From: Chryseobacterium indologenes
GTDB lineage: Bacteria; Bacteroidota; Bacteroidia; Flavobacteriales; Weeksellaceae
Assembly (NCBI GenBank): GCA_002439165.1
Contig: DJTE01000010.1
Coordinates: forward strand, 42,232 to 106,231
DNA length: 64,000 nt
Direction of reading: 5' to 3'
A program made the translations under genes and the position numbers. Below the pieces are notes generated by a model. That model was given only the letters and a program-made list of their open reading frames with translations. It did no database searches and had not been told where the DNA came from. Positions 1-8,171 of the stretch are shown piece by piece; the stretch's first letter is position 1; the number at the start of each line of letters is the position of its first letter.

Positions 1-502
1 TTCTGAATTCTTTGATATTCTGGTAACTGGGCCTGAAATCCTGGCCCCACTCTGAAATACAGTGGGCTTCATCTACTGCAATAAAAGAAAGCTGTATATC
101 ATCAATATTCTGAAGGAACTGAATATTGGTAATTCTTTCCGGTGATATGTAAAGAAGCTTGGTAAGGCCATCTCTGCACCGGTCATAGATGGCTTCGGCA
201 TCATACTCATCCAGTTCGGAAGACAGGTATTCCGCTTCAATACCGCGGGCTTTAAGCTGGTTGACCTGGTCTTTCATCAGGGCAAGCAGGGGAGAGATCA
301 CCAGGCAGGTTCCTTCCTTCAGCAGGGCAGGGAGCTGATAACAAAGTGATTTTCCGGCGCCGGTAGGCAGCAGCACAAGATTGTCTTTCTCATTGATGAC
401 CGAATCGATGATTTCTTCCTGAGAGTCTCTGAAGCCGTCATAGCCCCAAAAATATTTAAGGGTATCGTATTTTAATTTTTGAAAATCCTGCTGAGAAATC
501 AT
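1..502 (-). CDS. recQ: ATP-dependent DNA helicase RecQ, 5' part only (runs off the window)
   Basis: RecQ helicases are 3'-5' superfamily 2 enzymes that unwind forks and recombination intermediates in the cytoplasm. Reading the minus strand from the ATG at 502 gives MISQQDFQKLKYDTLKYFWG, then a motif 0-like stretch (FRDSQEEII), the Walker A motif PTGAGKSLCYQLPA, motif Ia (VISPLLALMKDQV), and the DEAH box DEAHCISEWGQDFRP, which also contains the RecQ aromatic-rich loop. About 167 residues are present; the second RecA lobe, RQC and HRDC domains would lie beyond position 1. The motif order is diagnostic of RecQ rather than another SF2 helicase. Which RecQ paralogue it is cannot be judged from the N-terminus, as Bacteroidota often carry more than one. 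Confidence 0.93.
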   Translation of the reverse strand, partial: MISQQDFQKLKYDTLKYFWGYDGFRDSQEEIIDSVINEKDNLVLLPTGAGKSLCYQLPALLKEGTCLVISPLLALMKDQVNQLKARGIEAEYLSSELDEYDAEAIYDRCRDGLTKLLYISPERITNIQFLQNIDDIQLSFIAVDEAHCISEWGQDFRPSYQNIKEFR

Positions 503-534
503 AGGGTAAAATTAAGGAAAGTATTACAACAAAA

Positions 535-557
535 AAAGCCGTGCATCGCACGGCTTT
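535..557 (-). terminator. Intrinsic terminator after the OmpA gene
   Basis: A 10-bp perfect stem (AAAGCCGTGC / GCACGGCTTT, 535-544 and 548-557) with a 3-nt loop. The A-run at 531-537 is a U-run in minus-strand RNA, so it ends transcription leaving the OmpA gene at 578 and lies just upstream of recQ. Confidence 0.8.
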
Positions 558-577
558 GATATATTACTAAAAGTTTA

Positions 578-2026
578 TTATTTAGCTTCGAAGTAAACTC
601 TTCTGTTTGCTCTGTTTTTCCATTCAGGGCATTTGGTAGCTGGTTCACATTCAGGGTATTTAAGGTCTTTTTCACCTTTACCTACTGCATTGATCTTACC
701 GGACTGAACTCCGTTTTTGATCAGATAATTTTTAACGTTATTGGCTCTTCTTTCGGAAAGCTTTTGGTTATAAGCATCTGTACCTCTTGTATCGGTTGCA
801 CCCACTACGTTGTAAGAACCGGTTGAAGAGTTGATATAGTTCACCGCGTTATTCAGGATCGGAGTGTTTGACGGTAGAATTCTGTCAGAGTTCAGGTCAA
901 ATTCAATTCCTTCCAGTTTGGTTTCTGTTTCTACAACAGGTCCGGTAGGTTGAGTTGGAGTAAGAGGGCATCCGTTGTTTTCAACAGGTCCCGGAACTGT
1001 TACACACTTATCGTAAAGATCGATTACTCCGTCAAGATCAGTATCAAGAGCTACACCGGCACCATCCACTCTTGCTCCTGCAGGAGTGTCAAGCTGTCTG
1101 TCCCAATCGTCGCATACTCCGTCATTATCAGCATCACCTTTCTTACATACTTCAATATCCTGATCTCTGTTTGCCAGAACATCAAGTTTGTAATAGATCT
1201 CCTGAAGCGGGTCATGCCACATTACGTGAGATTCGTGTTTTCCCAATTTCAATGAAACCCCTAAAGTAGCATTGAAGAAGTTGTCAGATACCTGCTCTTC
1301 ACGTTTGTTGATCGCGCTGTATTTGTCTCCTCCGCCATCGAATTCATCATCTCCGGTTACAACGTACATTACTCTACCTTCGATATCAATTCTTCTGTTC
1401 ACTTTGAATTTTAATCCGGCACCTGCCTGCATAAACATAGATCCCAGTTTGAAAGGCTTAACTTCTGTTTCCAGTCTCTGTCCTTTCATGTCTTTCTGAT
1501 AGGCTCTGTACGCAATGGTACCGATACCTGCATATCCGTGTAGTGCCCATCTGAAAGGAGAATGGTTATCCACTCTTCTCAACAGGTTAGAGAAGTTGAT
1601 ATCTCCTAATAAAGAGATCGCATCATACTGAGTTCTTGCTCCTACTGCTGTCGGGTCATTAGGTGCTGCATCTTTGGTATTGAACCATCCCTGTCTTGTT
1701 TCTCCTCTGTCATATTGTAGTTTTAAACCGAAAGCATGGGTAATAGCTTTGTCAATACTTACATATGCAGAGTATCCAAAAAGATTTTTACCGTTACCGT
1801 TTTTGATAGAAGTTAAATCTGCTGATTGGACTAATGGCACCCCGACACCGGCTGAAATAGACCAGTCGTTGAATCTTTTAGACTGATTGGTAAAAGGGGA
1901 AACGTTAGCAGAGCCGGAAGAGAACGTATTTGGGTACTGTCCGGTTGAAACTGCTGTTGAGTCTTGCGCATAACTGGCGGTAGGAACTGCCAGTGCTAAT
2001 GCTACAACTGCTAAACTTAATTTCAT
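578..2026 (-). CDS. OmpA-family outer membrane protein with calcium-binding repeats
   Basis: A 482-residue outer-membrane protein that should link the outer membrane to peptidoglycan. It starts with a Sec signal peptide ending near TASYAQ (about residue 21). A beta-barrel fills roughly residues 50-275. Thrombospondin type 3-like acidic repeats follow at about 295-350 (DADNDGVCDDWD, DTDLDGVIDLYDKC), which usually bind calcium. A C-terminal OmpA/MotB peptidoglycan-binding domain occupies about 370-480, with the signature NQKLSERRANNVKNYL. Length and order fit the family. It lies 54 bp downstream of a close paralogue in the same orientation and has its own terminator. Function is assigned from domains; no specific ligand can be inferred. 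Confidence 0.9.
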   Translation of the reverse strand: MKLSLAVVALALAVPTASYAQDSTAVSTGQYPNTFSSGSANVSPFTNQSKRFNDWSISAGVGVPLVQSADLTSIKNGNGKNLFGYSAYVSIDKAITHAFGLKLQYDRGETRQGWFNTKDAAPNDPTAVGARTQYDAISLLGDINFSNLLRRVDNHSPFRWALHGYAGIGTIAYRAYQKDMKGQRLETEVKPFKLGSMFMQAGAGLKFKVNRRIDIEGRVMYVVTGDDEFDGGGDKYSAINKREEQVSDNFFNATLGVSLKLGKHESHVMWHDPLQEIYYKLDVLANRDQDIEVCKKGDADNDGVCDDWDRQLDTPAGARVDGAGVALDTDLDGVIDLYDKCVTVPGPVENNGCPLTPTQPTGPVVETETKLEGIEFDLNSDRILPSNTPILNNAVNYINSSTGSYNVVGATDTRGTDAYNQKLSERRANNVKNYLIKNGVQSGKINAVGKGEKDLKYPECEPATKCPEWKNRANRRVYFEAK

Positions 2027-2080
2027 AGTGTATTTTTTATTTAGTTATTTAAATGATTTCATTGTATAAAAGCGTCTGCT

Positions 2081-3187
2081 TTACTTAGGGCATCCGTTGT
2101 TTTCAACAGGTCCCGGAACCGTTACACACTTATCGTAAAGGTCAATTACCCCGTCAAGGTCCATATCAAGAGCTACACCGGCACCGTCTACTCTTGCTCC
2201 TGCAGGAGTATTCAGCTCTCTGTCCCAATCGTCGCAAACACCGTCATTATCAGCATCTCCTTTTTCGCATACTACAAAATCCGTAGTTGCATTTTCCAGT
2301 ACGTTGGCTCTGTAATAAGCTTCCTGAAGCGGATCGTGCCATGCTAAATGAGAAGGATGTTTTCCGATTTTGAAAGAAACCCCTAAATTCACGGTCCATG
2401 CATTATCTGATCTTGAACTGCTGATCATATTATACTTTGCTCCCGGCTTAGAGGTGTCGTAATCGCCCGGATCAGCCCATCCGCCACCGTCGAATTCATC
2501 ATCACCACTGATGATGTACATGGTTCTGGCTTCAATATCAATAAGCTTGGAAACTTTATACTTCAGTCCCAATCCGAATTGATAGAAAAGTGAATTGATG
2601 GCAAAATCCTGTTCAATGAACAGAGGAACTCTTTTCGGAGTATTGCTCCATCTGAACTCATCATTGTCATGCAGGGAGGTTTTGTACCCCTGGAATCCAA
2701 GTCCGGCATATCCATGGAAAGCCCATCTGTAAGGAGAATGATTGTCTACTCTTCTTAATAAATTGGAAAGGTTGACATCTCCCATCAAGGCTACCTGGTT
2801 ATACTTTGTCGTTGCAGTACCTACACCAGCTGCAATACCTGCAGCACCATCCAACATGGCTTTCTGTTTGGTCTCACCTCTCTGATAAATGAGGCTGATT
2901 CCAAATACATGGGTGATTTGTTTATCTACACTTACGTATGCATTATACCCCCAGTTTGTCTTTTTATCATAAAAAGATCTGAGATCGGAATGAACCATAA
3001 ATGCAGCACCCCCCCCAACAGAAACAGACCAGTCGTTGAAACGCCTGGACTTATTATCAAATGGTTTTACATTAGCGGAGCCTGAAGAAAAAGTATTAGG
3101 ATACTCGGTGGACGAGCTTACTGTAGTACCTTCCTGGGCAAAAGCTGCAACAGGAAGTGTGGCCAATAATAATAAACCTAATTTCAT
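2081..3187 (-). CDS. OmpA-like barrel paralogue lacking the peptidoglycan-binding domain
   Basis: A 368-residue paralogue of the neighbouring OmpA protein. Signal peptide (MKLGLLLLATLPVAAFAQ), the motif YPNTFSSGSANV, the barrel, and the acidic repeats (DADNDGVCDDWD, DMDLDGVIDLYDKC) all match the neighbour, but the protein stops right after VENNGCPK, where the neighbour continues into its OmpA domain. It should therefore sit in the outer membrane without anchoring to peptidoglycan. Gene order folK, this gene, ompA with gaps of 21 and 54 bp suggests shared transcription after a tandem duplication. The ORF is intact to its stop, so it may be a functional short form rather than a pseudogene. Confidence 0.85.
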   Translation of the reverse strand: MKLGLLLLATLPVAAFAQEGTTVSSSTEYPNTFSSGSANVKPFDNKSRRFNDWSVSVGGGAAFMVHSDLRSFYDKKTNWGYNAYVSVDKQITHVFGISLIYQRGETKQKAMLDGAAGIAAGVGTATTKYNQVALMGDVNLSNLLRRVDNHSPYRWAFHGYAGLGFQGYKTSLHDNDEFRWSNTPKRVPLFIEQDFAINSLFYQFGLGLKYKVSKLIDIEARTMYIISGDDEFDGGGWADPGDYDTSKPGAKYNMISSSRSDNAWTVNLGVSFKIGKHPSHLAWHDPLQEAYYRANVLENATTDFVVCEKGDADNDGVCDDWDRELNTPAGARVDGAGVALDMDLDGVIDLYDKCVTVPGPVENNGCPK

Positions 3188-3208
3188 ACTATATGTTTTA
3201 TGTTTTAT

Positions 3209-3625
3209 TTAGATAAAATCCTTCAATAATATTTTAGAAAAATCCCTTTCAAAAAGATGTTTTTTGTGGGGAATTTCCAGTCTTTCTGATCTGAAATTCA
3301 ATTCATTATATTTAATGATGTCAATATCTATTATTCTATCGCTATAGCTTCCAGATGATTTTGAATCATTAATTCTCCCCATTTTGACTTCAATATTCTT
3401 AACAAAATCAAGCAGTTGAATGGGGGAAAGACGCGTGAATATTATTGATGCAATATTACAAAAAATATTGGAACTGGCAAATTCCACCGGTTCGGATATC
3501 AGAAATTCGCTTAGCTGTGAAATCTCATTACCTCCTTCACTTATTTTCTGCAGAGCGAGCTCTATATTTTTTTTTGGATCTCCCAGGTTACTTCCGAGTA
3601 ACAAAACGACCTTATGCTGCGACAT
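3209..3625 (-). CDS. folK: 2-amino-4-hydroxy-6-hydroxymethyldihydropteridine diphosphokinase
   Basis: HPPK transfers pyrophosphate from ATP to hydroxymethyldihydropterin, the step before dihydropteroate synthase in folate synthesis; it is cytoplasmic. The 138-residue protein has the N-terminal LLLGSNLGD motif, the central SYSDRIIDIDII segment (equivalent to the R-x-x-D-x-D metal and ATP site), and the C-terminal IPHKKHLFERDF motif. The size is slightly short for the family (about 160), but all signature motifs are there. The start is fixed by the conserved N-terminus HKVVLLLGSN, so only 20 bp separate it from the divergent sppA start. The two OmpA-type genes follow downstream. Confidence 0.92.
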   Translation of the reverse strand: MSQHKVVLLLGSNLGDPKKNIELALQKISEGGNEISQLSEFLISEPVEFASSNIFCNIASIIFTRLSPIQLLDFVKNIEVKMGRINDSKSSGSYSDRIIDIDIIKYNELNFRSERLEIPHKKHLFERDFSKILLKDFI

Positions 3626-3645
3626 ATTGGAAAATTGATTGATTT

Positions 3646-5400
3646 ATGAGAAGTTTCTTTAAAAATGTCCTGGCAAATATAGTGGCAATTATGCTATTAT
3701 TTGCAGTGTTTTTTGTCTTTTTCATCATGATGCTTGTGTTCAGTTCGATGGGCAACGAAAAGTCGGTAGTGGTGAAAAAGAATTCTGTTCTTACCATTAA
3801 CCTGAAGACTGATATTATAGACAGTCCGACTGAGGAAAATATGAGCTTATTCAATATCAGTGACAAGAACAAAAGCATTCTGCTGTACGATGTGCTTGAA
3901 GCGATACACAAAGCCAAGACTGACGATAATATTAAAGGTATAAGTATTGAGGCTGATCATCTGAATGCCGGAATTACCCAGCTTGATGATATCCGGAGTG
4001 CCATTGAAGATTTTAAAAAGAGCGGAAAATTTGTGTACGCCTATGGAAATGCCGTATCACAGTCTTCCTATTATTTAGGATCTGTTGCAGACCAGTATTA
4101 CCTTAATCCGTCAGGAATGATCGAATTAAAAGGACTGGCTACGGAAGTTACATTCTTCAAAGATTTCGCTGAAAAATACGGTATCGGTGTTGAAGTAATC
4201 CGTCACGGTAAATTCAAATCTGCCGTGGAACCTTTTTTAAGAAATGATATTTCTCCTGAAAATAAAGAACAGCTGAGTACGCTTTTAAATGATATATGGA
4301 AAAATACATCTTCTAAGATTGCCGTGTCAAGAAAAATTGATACTGCCCAGTTCAGAATGGTAGTTGACAGTTTGTATGGGATGATCCCGGAACTGGGGCT
4401 GAAATATAAACTGGCTGATAAACTGATCCAGAAAACGGAATATGATGAAATGATCAAATCCAAACTGAAACTGAAAGAAAAAGAAAAGCTGAACAGGGTT
4501 TCTGTGGCGAATTATATCAGCTCTTATGCGGATGAAGATAAATCCGGAGAAAAGATTGCCGTATTATATGCCTCAGGAGGAATCAACAACGGAGACGGAT
4601 ATAATGATATCTTCTCCGAAAAATATGTTAAGTACATTAAAGACCTTCAGAATGATGATAAAGTAAAAGCGGTTGTTTTCAGGATCAATTCGCCCGGGGG
4701 AAGTGCCAATGCATCGGATGAGATCCTGTTTGAGCTTCAGCAGCTGAAAAAGAAAAAGCCATTAGTGGTTTCTTTCGGGGATTATGCTGCTTCAGGAGGA
4801 TATTATATTGCAATGGCTGCGGATAAAATCTATTCTGAGCCTAATACGCTTACAGGATCTATCGGGGTTTTCGGAGTGATTCCTTATTATAAGGATATTG
4901 CCAACAAAAACGGGATCCGTTCAGATATTGTTGCTACCAATGCCAATTCGCAGTATTATTCTGCATTGAACGGTGTTTCTCCTTACGGGGTAAATATGAT
5001 CACCAGAAGTGTGGAGGGAACGTATAAAAGATTTGTTCACTTTGTGACACAAAACAGAAAGCAGACGTTCGAACAGATCGACAGTGTAGGAGGAGGAAGA
5101 GTATGGAGCGGAACCCGTGCCAAGCAGATTGGTCTTGTGGATGAACTGGGAACACTGAATGATGCGGTGAAATTTGCAGCACAGAAAGCAGGCCTGAAGT
5201 CATATCACACAGCTTCTTATCCTAAAAAGATGTCTCCGTTTGAGCAGTTCTTCAAAGACCTTAATGAAGATGATGTTTCTGCAAGAATCATTAAGAATAA
5301 GATTGGAAAGGCCAATTATGAGATCCTTCAGCAGATCACCGATAAAAAATTGCAGTCTGAGGTGAAGATGGAAATGCCTTATCAGATTAAAATCAACTAA
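3646..5400 (+). CDS. sppA: Signal peptide peptidase SppA, 67-kDa type
   Basis: A membrane-anchored serine protease (family S49) that degrades cleaved signal peptides. The 584-residue length matches the long, two-domain form. A single N-terminal transmembrane helix spans about residues 8-32. The general base is predicted as Lys191 in GKFKSAVEPFLRNDIS and the nucleophile as Ser383 in GDYAASGGYYIAMAADKI, matching the Lys/Ser dyad known from E. coli SppA. The TGSIGVFG strand follows. It is divergent from folK with 20 bp between start codons and is followed by a clear terminator, so it is probably monocistronic. Confidence 0.94.
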   Translation: MRSFFKNVLANIVAIMLLFAVFFVFFIMMLVFSSMGNEKSVVVKKNSVLTINLKTDIIDSPTEENMSLFNISDKNKSILLYDVLEAIHKAKTDDNIKGISIEADHLNAGITQLDDIRSAIEDFKKSGKFVYAYGNAVSQSSYYLGSVADQYYLNPSGMIELKGLATEVTFFKDFAEKYGIGVEVIRHGKFKSAVEPFLRNDISPENKEQLSTLLNDIWKNTSSKIAVSRKIDTAQFRMVVDSLYGMIPELGLKYKLADKLIQKTEYDEMIKSKLKLKEKEKLNRVSVANYISSYADEDKSGEKIAVLYASGGINNGDGYNDIFSEKYVKYIKDLQNDDKVKAVVFRINSPGGSANASDEILFELQQLKKKKPLVVSFGDYAASGGYYIAMAADKIYSEPNTLTGSIGVFGVIPYYKDIANKNGIRSDIVATNANSQYYSALNGVSPYGVNMITRSVEGTYKRFVHFVTQNRKQTFEQIDSVGGGRVWSGTRAKQIGLVDELGTLNDAVKFAAQKAGLKSYHTASYPKKMSPFEQFFKDLNEDDVSARIIKNKIGKANYEILQQITDKKLQSEVKMEMPYQIKIN

Positions 5401-5418
5401 CTAAATTATATTGTACAG

Positions 5419-5453
5419 AAAATCCCGGGCCTGAAATTCAGATCCGGGATTTT
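5419..5453 (+). terminator. Intrinsic terminator after sppA
   Basis: A 10-bp stem, AAAATCCCGG (5419-5428) with CCGGGATTTT (5444-5453), loop 15 nt, followed by a T-rich tract to 5461. It may also act for the convergent GlsB-like gene, since the left flank is A-rich. Confidence 0.8.
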
Positions 5454-5474
5454 ATTTTTTTATTGAATTGCCTG

Positions 5475-5735
5475 TCAGCTTTTCTTCGTAGCCATTCCGT
5501 ATATCCAGAGAACGATTAAAGCGCCTCCAATGGCAAGGATCCAGCTGCGTGGGTTCCAGAACGTGGTAACGTCTCCCCAGTGTAAAATATAAACGCCTAT
5601 CGCACCCCCAACGAATGCTCCTATAATTCCCAGAATAATGGTAATAAGCCATCCGCCGCCCTGTGTGCCGGGCATAATCATTTTAGCAATTGCACCTGCA
5701 ATAAGTCCGAAAATAATCCATGTTAAAAATCCCAT
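5475..5735 (-). CDS. GlsB/YeaQ/YmgE-family small membrane protein
   Basis: An 86-residue inner-membrane protein of the transglycosylase-associated (PF04226) family. It shows three hydrophobic helices (about 3-22, 30-50 and 63-80), the glycine-rich GLIAGAIAKMIMPG and GGGWLITIILGIIGAFVGG motifs, and a short basic C-terminus. Family members are often induced by envelope or general stress, but the biochemical role is unknown. It converges on sppA and is separated from ftsY by 74 bp, so it probably has its own promoter. Confidence 0.88.
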   Translation of the reverse strand: MGFLTWIIFGLIAGAIAKMIMPGTQGGGWLITIILGIIGAFVGGAIGVYILHWGDVTTFWNPRSWILAIGGALIVLWIYGMATKKS

Positions 5736-5809
5736 AGTTGCAAATTTTTTTAAATGTTAATATTTTAAATTGATATCGTTTGCTAAGTTAAGGGAAAACA
5801 TGATATAAA

Positions 5810-6763
5810 TCATCTTTTCTTGAAGAATGAGTCTACAAATTCCGTACCATTGAAAAGCTGAAGGTCCTGCATTTTTTCGCCAACACCTATATATTTTACC
5901 GGAATCTGGAACTGATCTGATATTCCGATTACAACCCCTCCTTTGGCTGTACCGTCAAGCTTTGTAACGGCTAAAGCATTCACTTCTGTGGCTGCAGTAA
6001 ACTGTTTGGCCTGCTCGAAAGCATTCTGCCCGGTGGAACCGTCAAGTACAAGCAGGATCTCGTGAGGAGCATCAGGGATTACCTTCTGCATTACTCTTTT
6101 GATCTTGGAAAGTTCGTTCATCAGATTGATCTTGTTATGAAGTCTTCCTGCCGTATCGATGATAACCACATCCGCATCCTGGGCAACAGCACTCTGTACC
6201 GTATCAAAAGCTACGGAAGCGGGATCTGATCCCATATTCTGTTTTACGATAGGAACTCCCACTCTTTCGCTCCAGATCGTCAGCTGGTCAACGGCTGCCG
6301 CTCTGAAGGTATCTGCTGCTCCAAGAACTACTTTCTTACCTTCAGATTTAAACTGATGGGCAAGCTTACCGATTGTGGTTGTTTTTCCTACTCCGTTTAC
6401 TCCAACCACCATAATTACGTAAGGCTTTTTGGAGGTATCGATGTTTCCGGTTCCGGCATGAGGGTTTTCAAGAAGAAGTCCTGAGATCTCTTCACGAAGG
6501 ATCTTATCCAGTTCGTTTACCCCAACATATTTGTCGCGGGCTACGCGTTCTTCAATCCGTTCTATGATCTTAATGGTGGTGGATGCGCCTACATCGGATG
6601 CAATCAGTACCTCTTCCAGGTCATCCAGTACTTCATCATCTACTTTGCTTTTACCGACTACGGCCTTCGTCATTTTTTCAAAGAAGCCCTGGCTGGATTT
6701 TTCCAATCCCTTGTCAAGGGTTTCCTTTTCTTCTTTCTTGAATATATTTTTAAACCAACTCAT
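5810..6763 (-). CDS. ftsY: Signal recognition particle receptor FtsY
   Basis: FtsY is the SRP-receptor GTPase that docks ribosome-SRP complexes at the inner membrane. The 317-residue protein has a short N-terminal A region, an N domain (about 15-105), and the G domain with GVNGVGKTTTIGKLAH (G1), ADTFRAAAVDQL (SRP-specific insertion region), DTAGR (G3) and TKLDGTAKGG (G4 and closing loop). The absence of a long acidic A domain is usual for this phylum. It follows rpmB, rpmG, DUF4295 and the RidA-like gene in the same orientation, the last only 9 bp upstream, so it is probably co-transcribed with ribosomal protein genes. Confidence 0.96.
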   Translation of the reverse strand: MSWFKNIFKKEEKETLDKGLEKSSQGFFEKMTKAVVGKSKVDDEVLDDLEEVLIASDVGASTTIKIIERIEERVARDKYVGVNELDKILREEISGLLLENPHAGTGNIDTSKKPYVIMVVGVNGVGKTTTIGKLAHQFKSEGKKVVLGAADTFRAAAVDQLTIWSERVGVPIVKQNMGSDPASVAFDTVQSAVAQDADVVIIDTAGRLHNKINLMNELSKIKRVMQKVIPDAPHEILLVLDGSTGQNAFEQAKQFTAATEVNALAVTKLDGTAKGGVVIGISDQFQIPVKYIGVGEKMQDLQLFNGTEFVDSFFKKR

Positions 6764-6772
6764 AGTTTATTC

Positions 6773-7239
6773 TTATTTGTTTTTAACAACAGCTGTGGCT
6801 TCTATCTCTATCAGAATATCATCTCTGAAGAGGCGGCTTACTTCCACAAGACTGCTTACCGGAGGATTCCGGGTGCTGACATATACATCTCTGATCTTTC
6901 TGAAGTCTGATGCTTTGGATATATCTTTAATGAAGATACTCAGCTTTATAATATCCTTTCCCGTACCTCCGTACTCTTTCAGAATGTTCTCTATATTTTT
7001 GAAAACCTGCTCTGTCTGCTTTTCTACATTATCTCCCACAGGATTGCCTTCTGCATCCAGCGGGACCTGCCCGGATAATAGAATCATTCTGGATTTTCCA
7101 CAGTCTATGCTTACTGCCTGTGACAGCCCTTTTATGCTGAAAACTTTTGACGAACTTCTGTATTCTGTCTGAACCGTTGTTTTCTGCTGAATGAAAAGAT
7201 AGAAACTGCTGTGAAGACCAGAACAGGAATCTTTTTCAT
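6773..7239 (-). pseudogene. Exported RidA/YjgF-family protein, apparently split by a frameshift
   Basis: The 104-residue open frame starting at 7087 carries the RidA core (LLSGQVPLDAEGNPVGD, then FKNIENILKEYGG). RidA proteins hydrolyse reactive enamines/imines. Homology-like sequence continues upstream of that ATG without a start (QTEYRSSSKVFSIKGLSQAV), matching the SQAV strand normally present in the family. In another frame, an ATG at 7239 begins a signal peptide (MKKIPVLVFTAVSIFSFS) that stops at 7132-7134. Joining both near 7188-7190 by a one-base shift gives a plausible secreted RidA-type protein of about 155 residues. Either the gene is broken, a cytoplasmic short form is made from 7087, or the base call is wrong. 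It lies between DUF4295 and ftsY. Confidence 0.7.
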
Positions 7240-7329
7240 AGTTTACTGATTAATAATCCGGTGAACAAAGATAACAAAAAAACTACCCAAAATATGAGTA
7301 GTTTTTTTATATTGTCAATAAAGTGTGGA

Positions 7330-7482
7330 TTATTTTTTCAAATATCCATCCACTTCGTCTGCATTCATTACTTTTTCTTCGAAAACGTAAGCTCCTGACT
7401 TAGAAGACTTAACCATCTTCACAACTTTGGTCATTTTCTTAGACTGACCGCTTTGTAGGGTTGCTACTACTTTCTTTGCCAT
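7330..7482 (-). CDS. DUF4295-family small protein
   Basis: A 50-residue basic protein beginning MAKKVVATLQSGQSKKMTKV and ending MNADEVDGYLKK. It matches the DUF4295 family of Bacteroidota, whose genes regularly sit right after rpmG. The role is unknown; its size, basic character and place among ribosomal protein genes suggest a ribosome-associated or translation function, but that is inference. It is 20 bp downstream of rpmG in the same orientation, and the start is the only ATG giving the conserved N-terminus. Confidence 0.88.
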   Translation of the reverse strand: MAKKVVATLQSGQSKKMTKVVKMVKSSKSGAYVFEEKVMNADEVDGYLKK

Positions 7483-7502
7483 GGTAAATTATTATTTATA
7501 AA

Positions 7503-7685
7503 TTACTTGATTTCTTTGTGAACAGTATATTTCTTAAGAACCGGATTGTACTTTTTAAGCTCCAATCTTTCTGTTGTGTTCTTTTTGTTTTTAGTAGAAA
7601 TGTATCTGGACATTCCCGCCATACCGCTTTCTTTGTGCTCTGTACATTCAAGAATTACTTGAACTCTGTTTCCTTTTTTTGCCAT
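7503..7685 (-). CDS. rpmG: 50S ribosomal protein L33
   Basis: A 60-residue basic protein of the large subunit near the E site. It starts MAKKGNRVQVILECTEHK, a typical L33 N-terminus, with the NKKNTTERLELKKYNPVLKKY C-terminal part. The zinc-binding cysteine pairs of C+ L33 are absent (only one Cys), so this is the zinc-free form. It lies 7 bp downstream of rpmB in the conserved rpmB-rpmG-DUF4295 order. Confidence 0.96.
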   Translation of the reverse strand: MAKKGNRVQVILECTEHKESGMAGMSRYISTKNKKNTTERLELKKYNPVLKKYTVHKEIK

Positions 7686-7692
7686 GATTCAA

Positions 7693-7932
7693 TTACTTTT
7701 TAATCAATCCGTTTCTTACAGCTCTTTCTAAAGCTTCTTCGATTCCAATCTTGTTAATCACTCTCAATCCATGAGCTGATACTTTCAGTGTAACGTGCTT
7801 ATCCTGCTCCGGAAGGTAAAACTTCTTCTCTAATAAGTTAATTTCAAAACGACGCTTCGTTTTGTTATTAGCGTGAGAAACGTTGTTACCAACCATTGCA
7901 CGCTTTCCTGTTATTTGGCAAATTCTTGACAT
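7693..7932 (-). CDS. rpmB: 50S ribosomal protein L28
   Basis: A 79-residue L28 with the hallmark start MSRICQITGKRAMVGNNVSH, the KTKRRFEINL segment and the LRVINKIGIEEAL C-terminal part. It is the promoter-proximal gene of the run rpmB, rpmG, DUF4295, RidA-like, ftsY. Only the first pair of cysteine positions is partly kept, so a zinc knuckle is unlikely. Confidence 0.97.
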   Translation of the reverse strand: MSRICQITGKRAMVGNNVSHANNKTKRRFEINLLEKKFYLPEQDKHVTLKVSAHGLRVINKIGIEEALERAVRNGLIKK

Positions 7933-8136
7933 ATCTCGATGTTCTTATTTGTATAATATTTGAGAGTGCAAAATAACGAAGAATTTTTTAGATAGACAAA
8001 TCTTTTGGAAAATATTTGCAAATAACTGGCTGATTAATAATATTGAATTTTAAAATACCCGAAATTCTGAGATACTCAGCCCAATAAGGGTGATATATTT
8101 CATGTAATCCGGCTCAGGGAAGCTGTATAAATGTTC

Positions 8137-8144
8137 TATCTTTG
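8137..8144 (+). promoter_or_regulatory. -7 promoter box upstream of the FG-GAP protein
   Basis: TATCTTTG matches the Bacteroidota -7 consensus TAnnTTTG and lies 28 bp before the chosen start at 8172. No good -33 TTG is seen at the usual distance. The position supports the ATG at 8172 over the upstream TTG at 8142. Confidence 0.55.
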
Positions 8145-8171
8145 TTTTTAATTAATCTAAATAAAAATAAT

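Noticed and set aside
6531..7172. A 213-codon plus-strand frame opposite ftsY and the RidA-like gene
   Set aside because: It is serine-rich antisense of two well-supported genes with no family motif.
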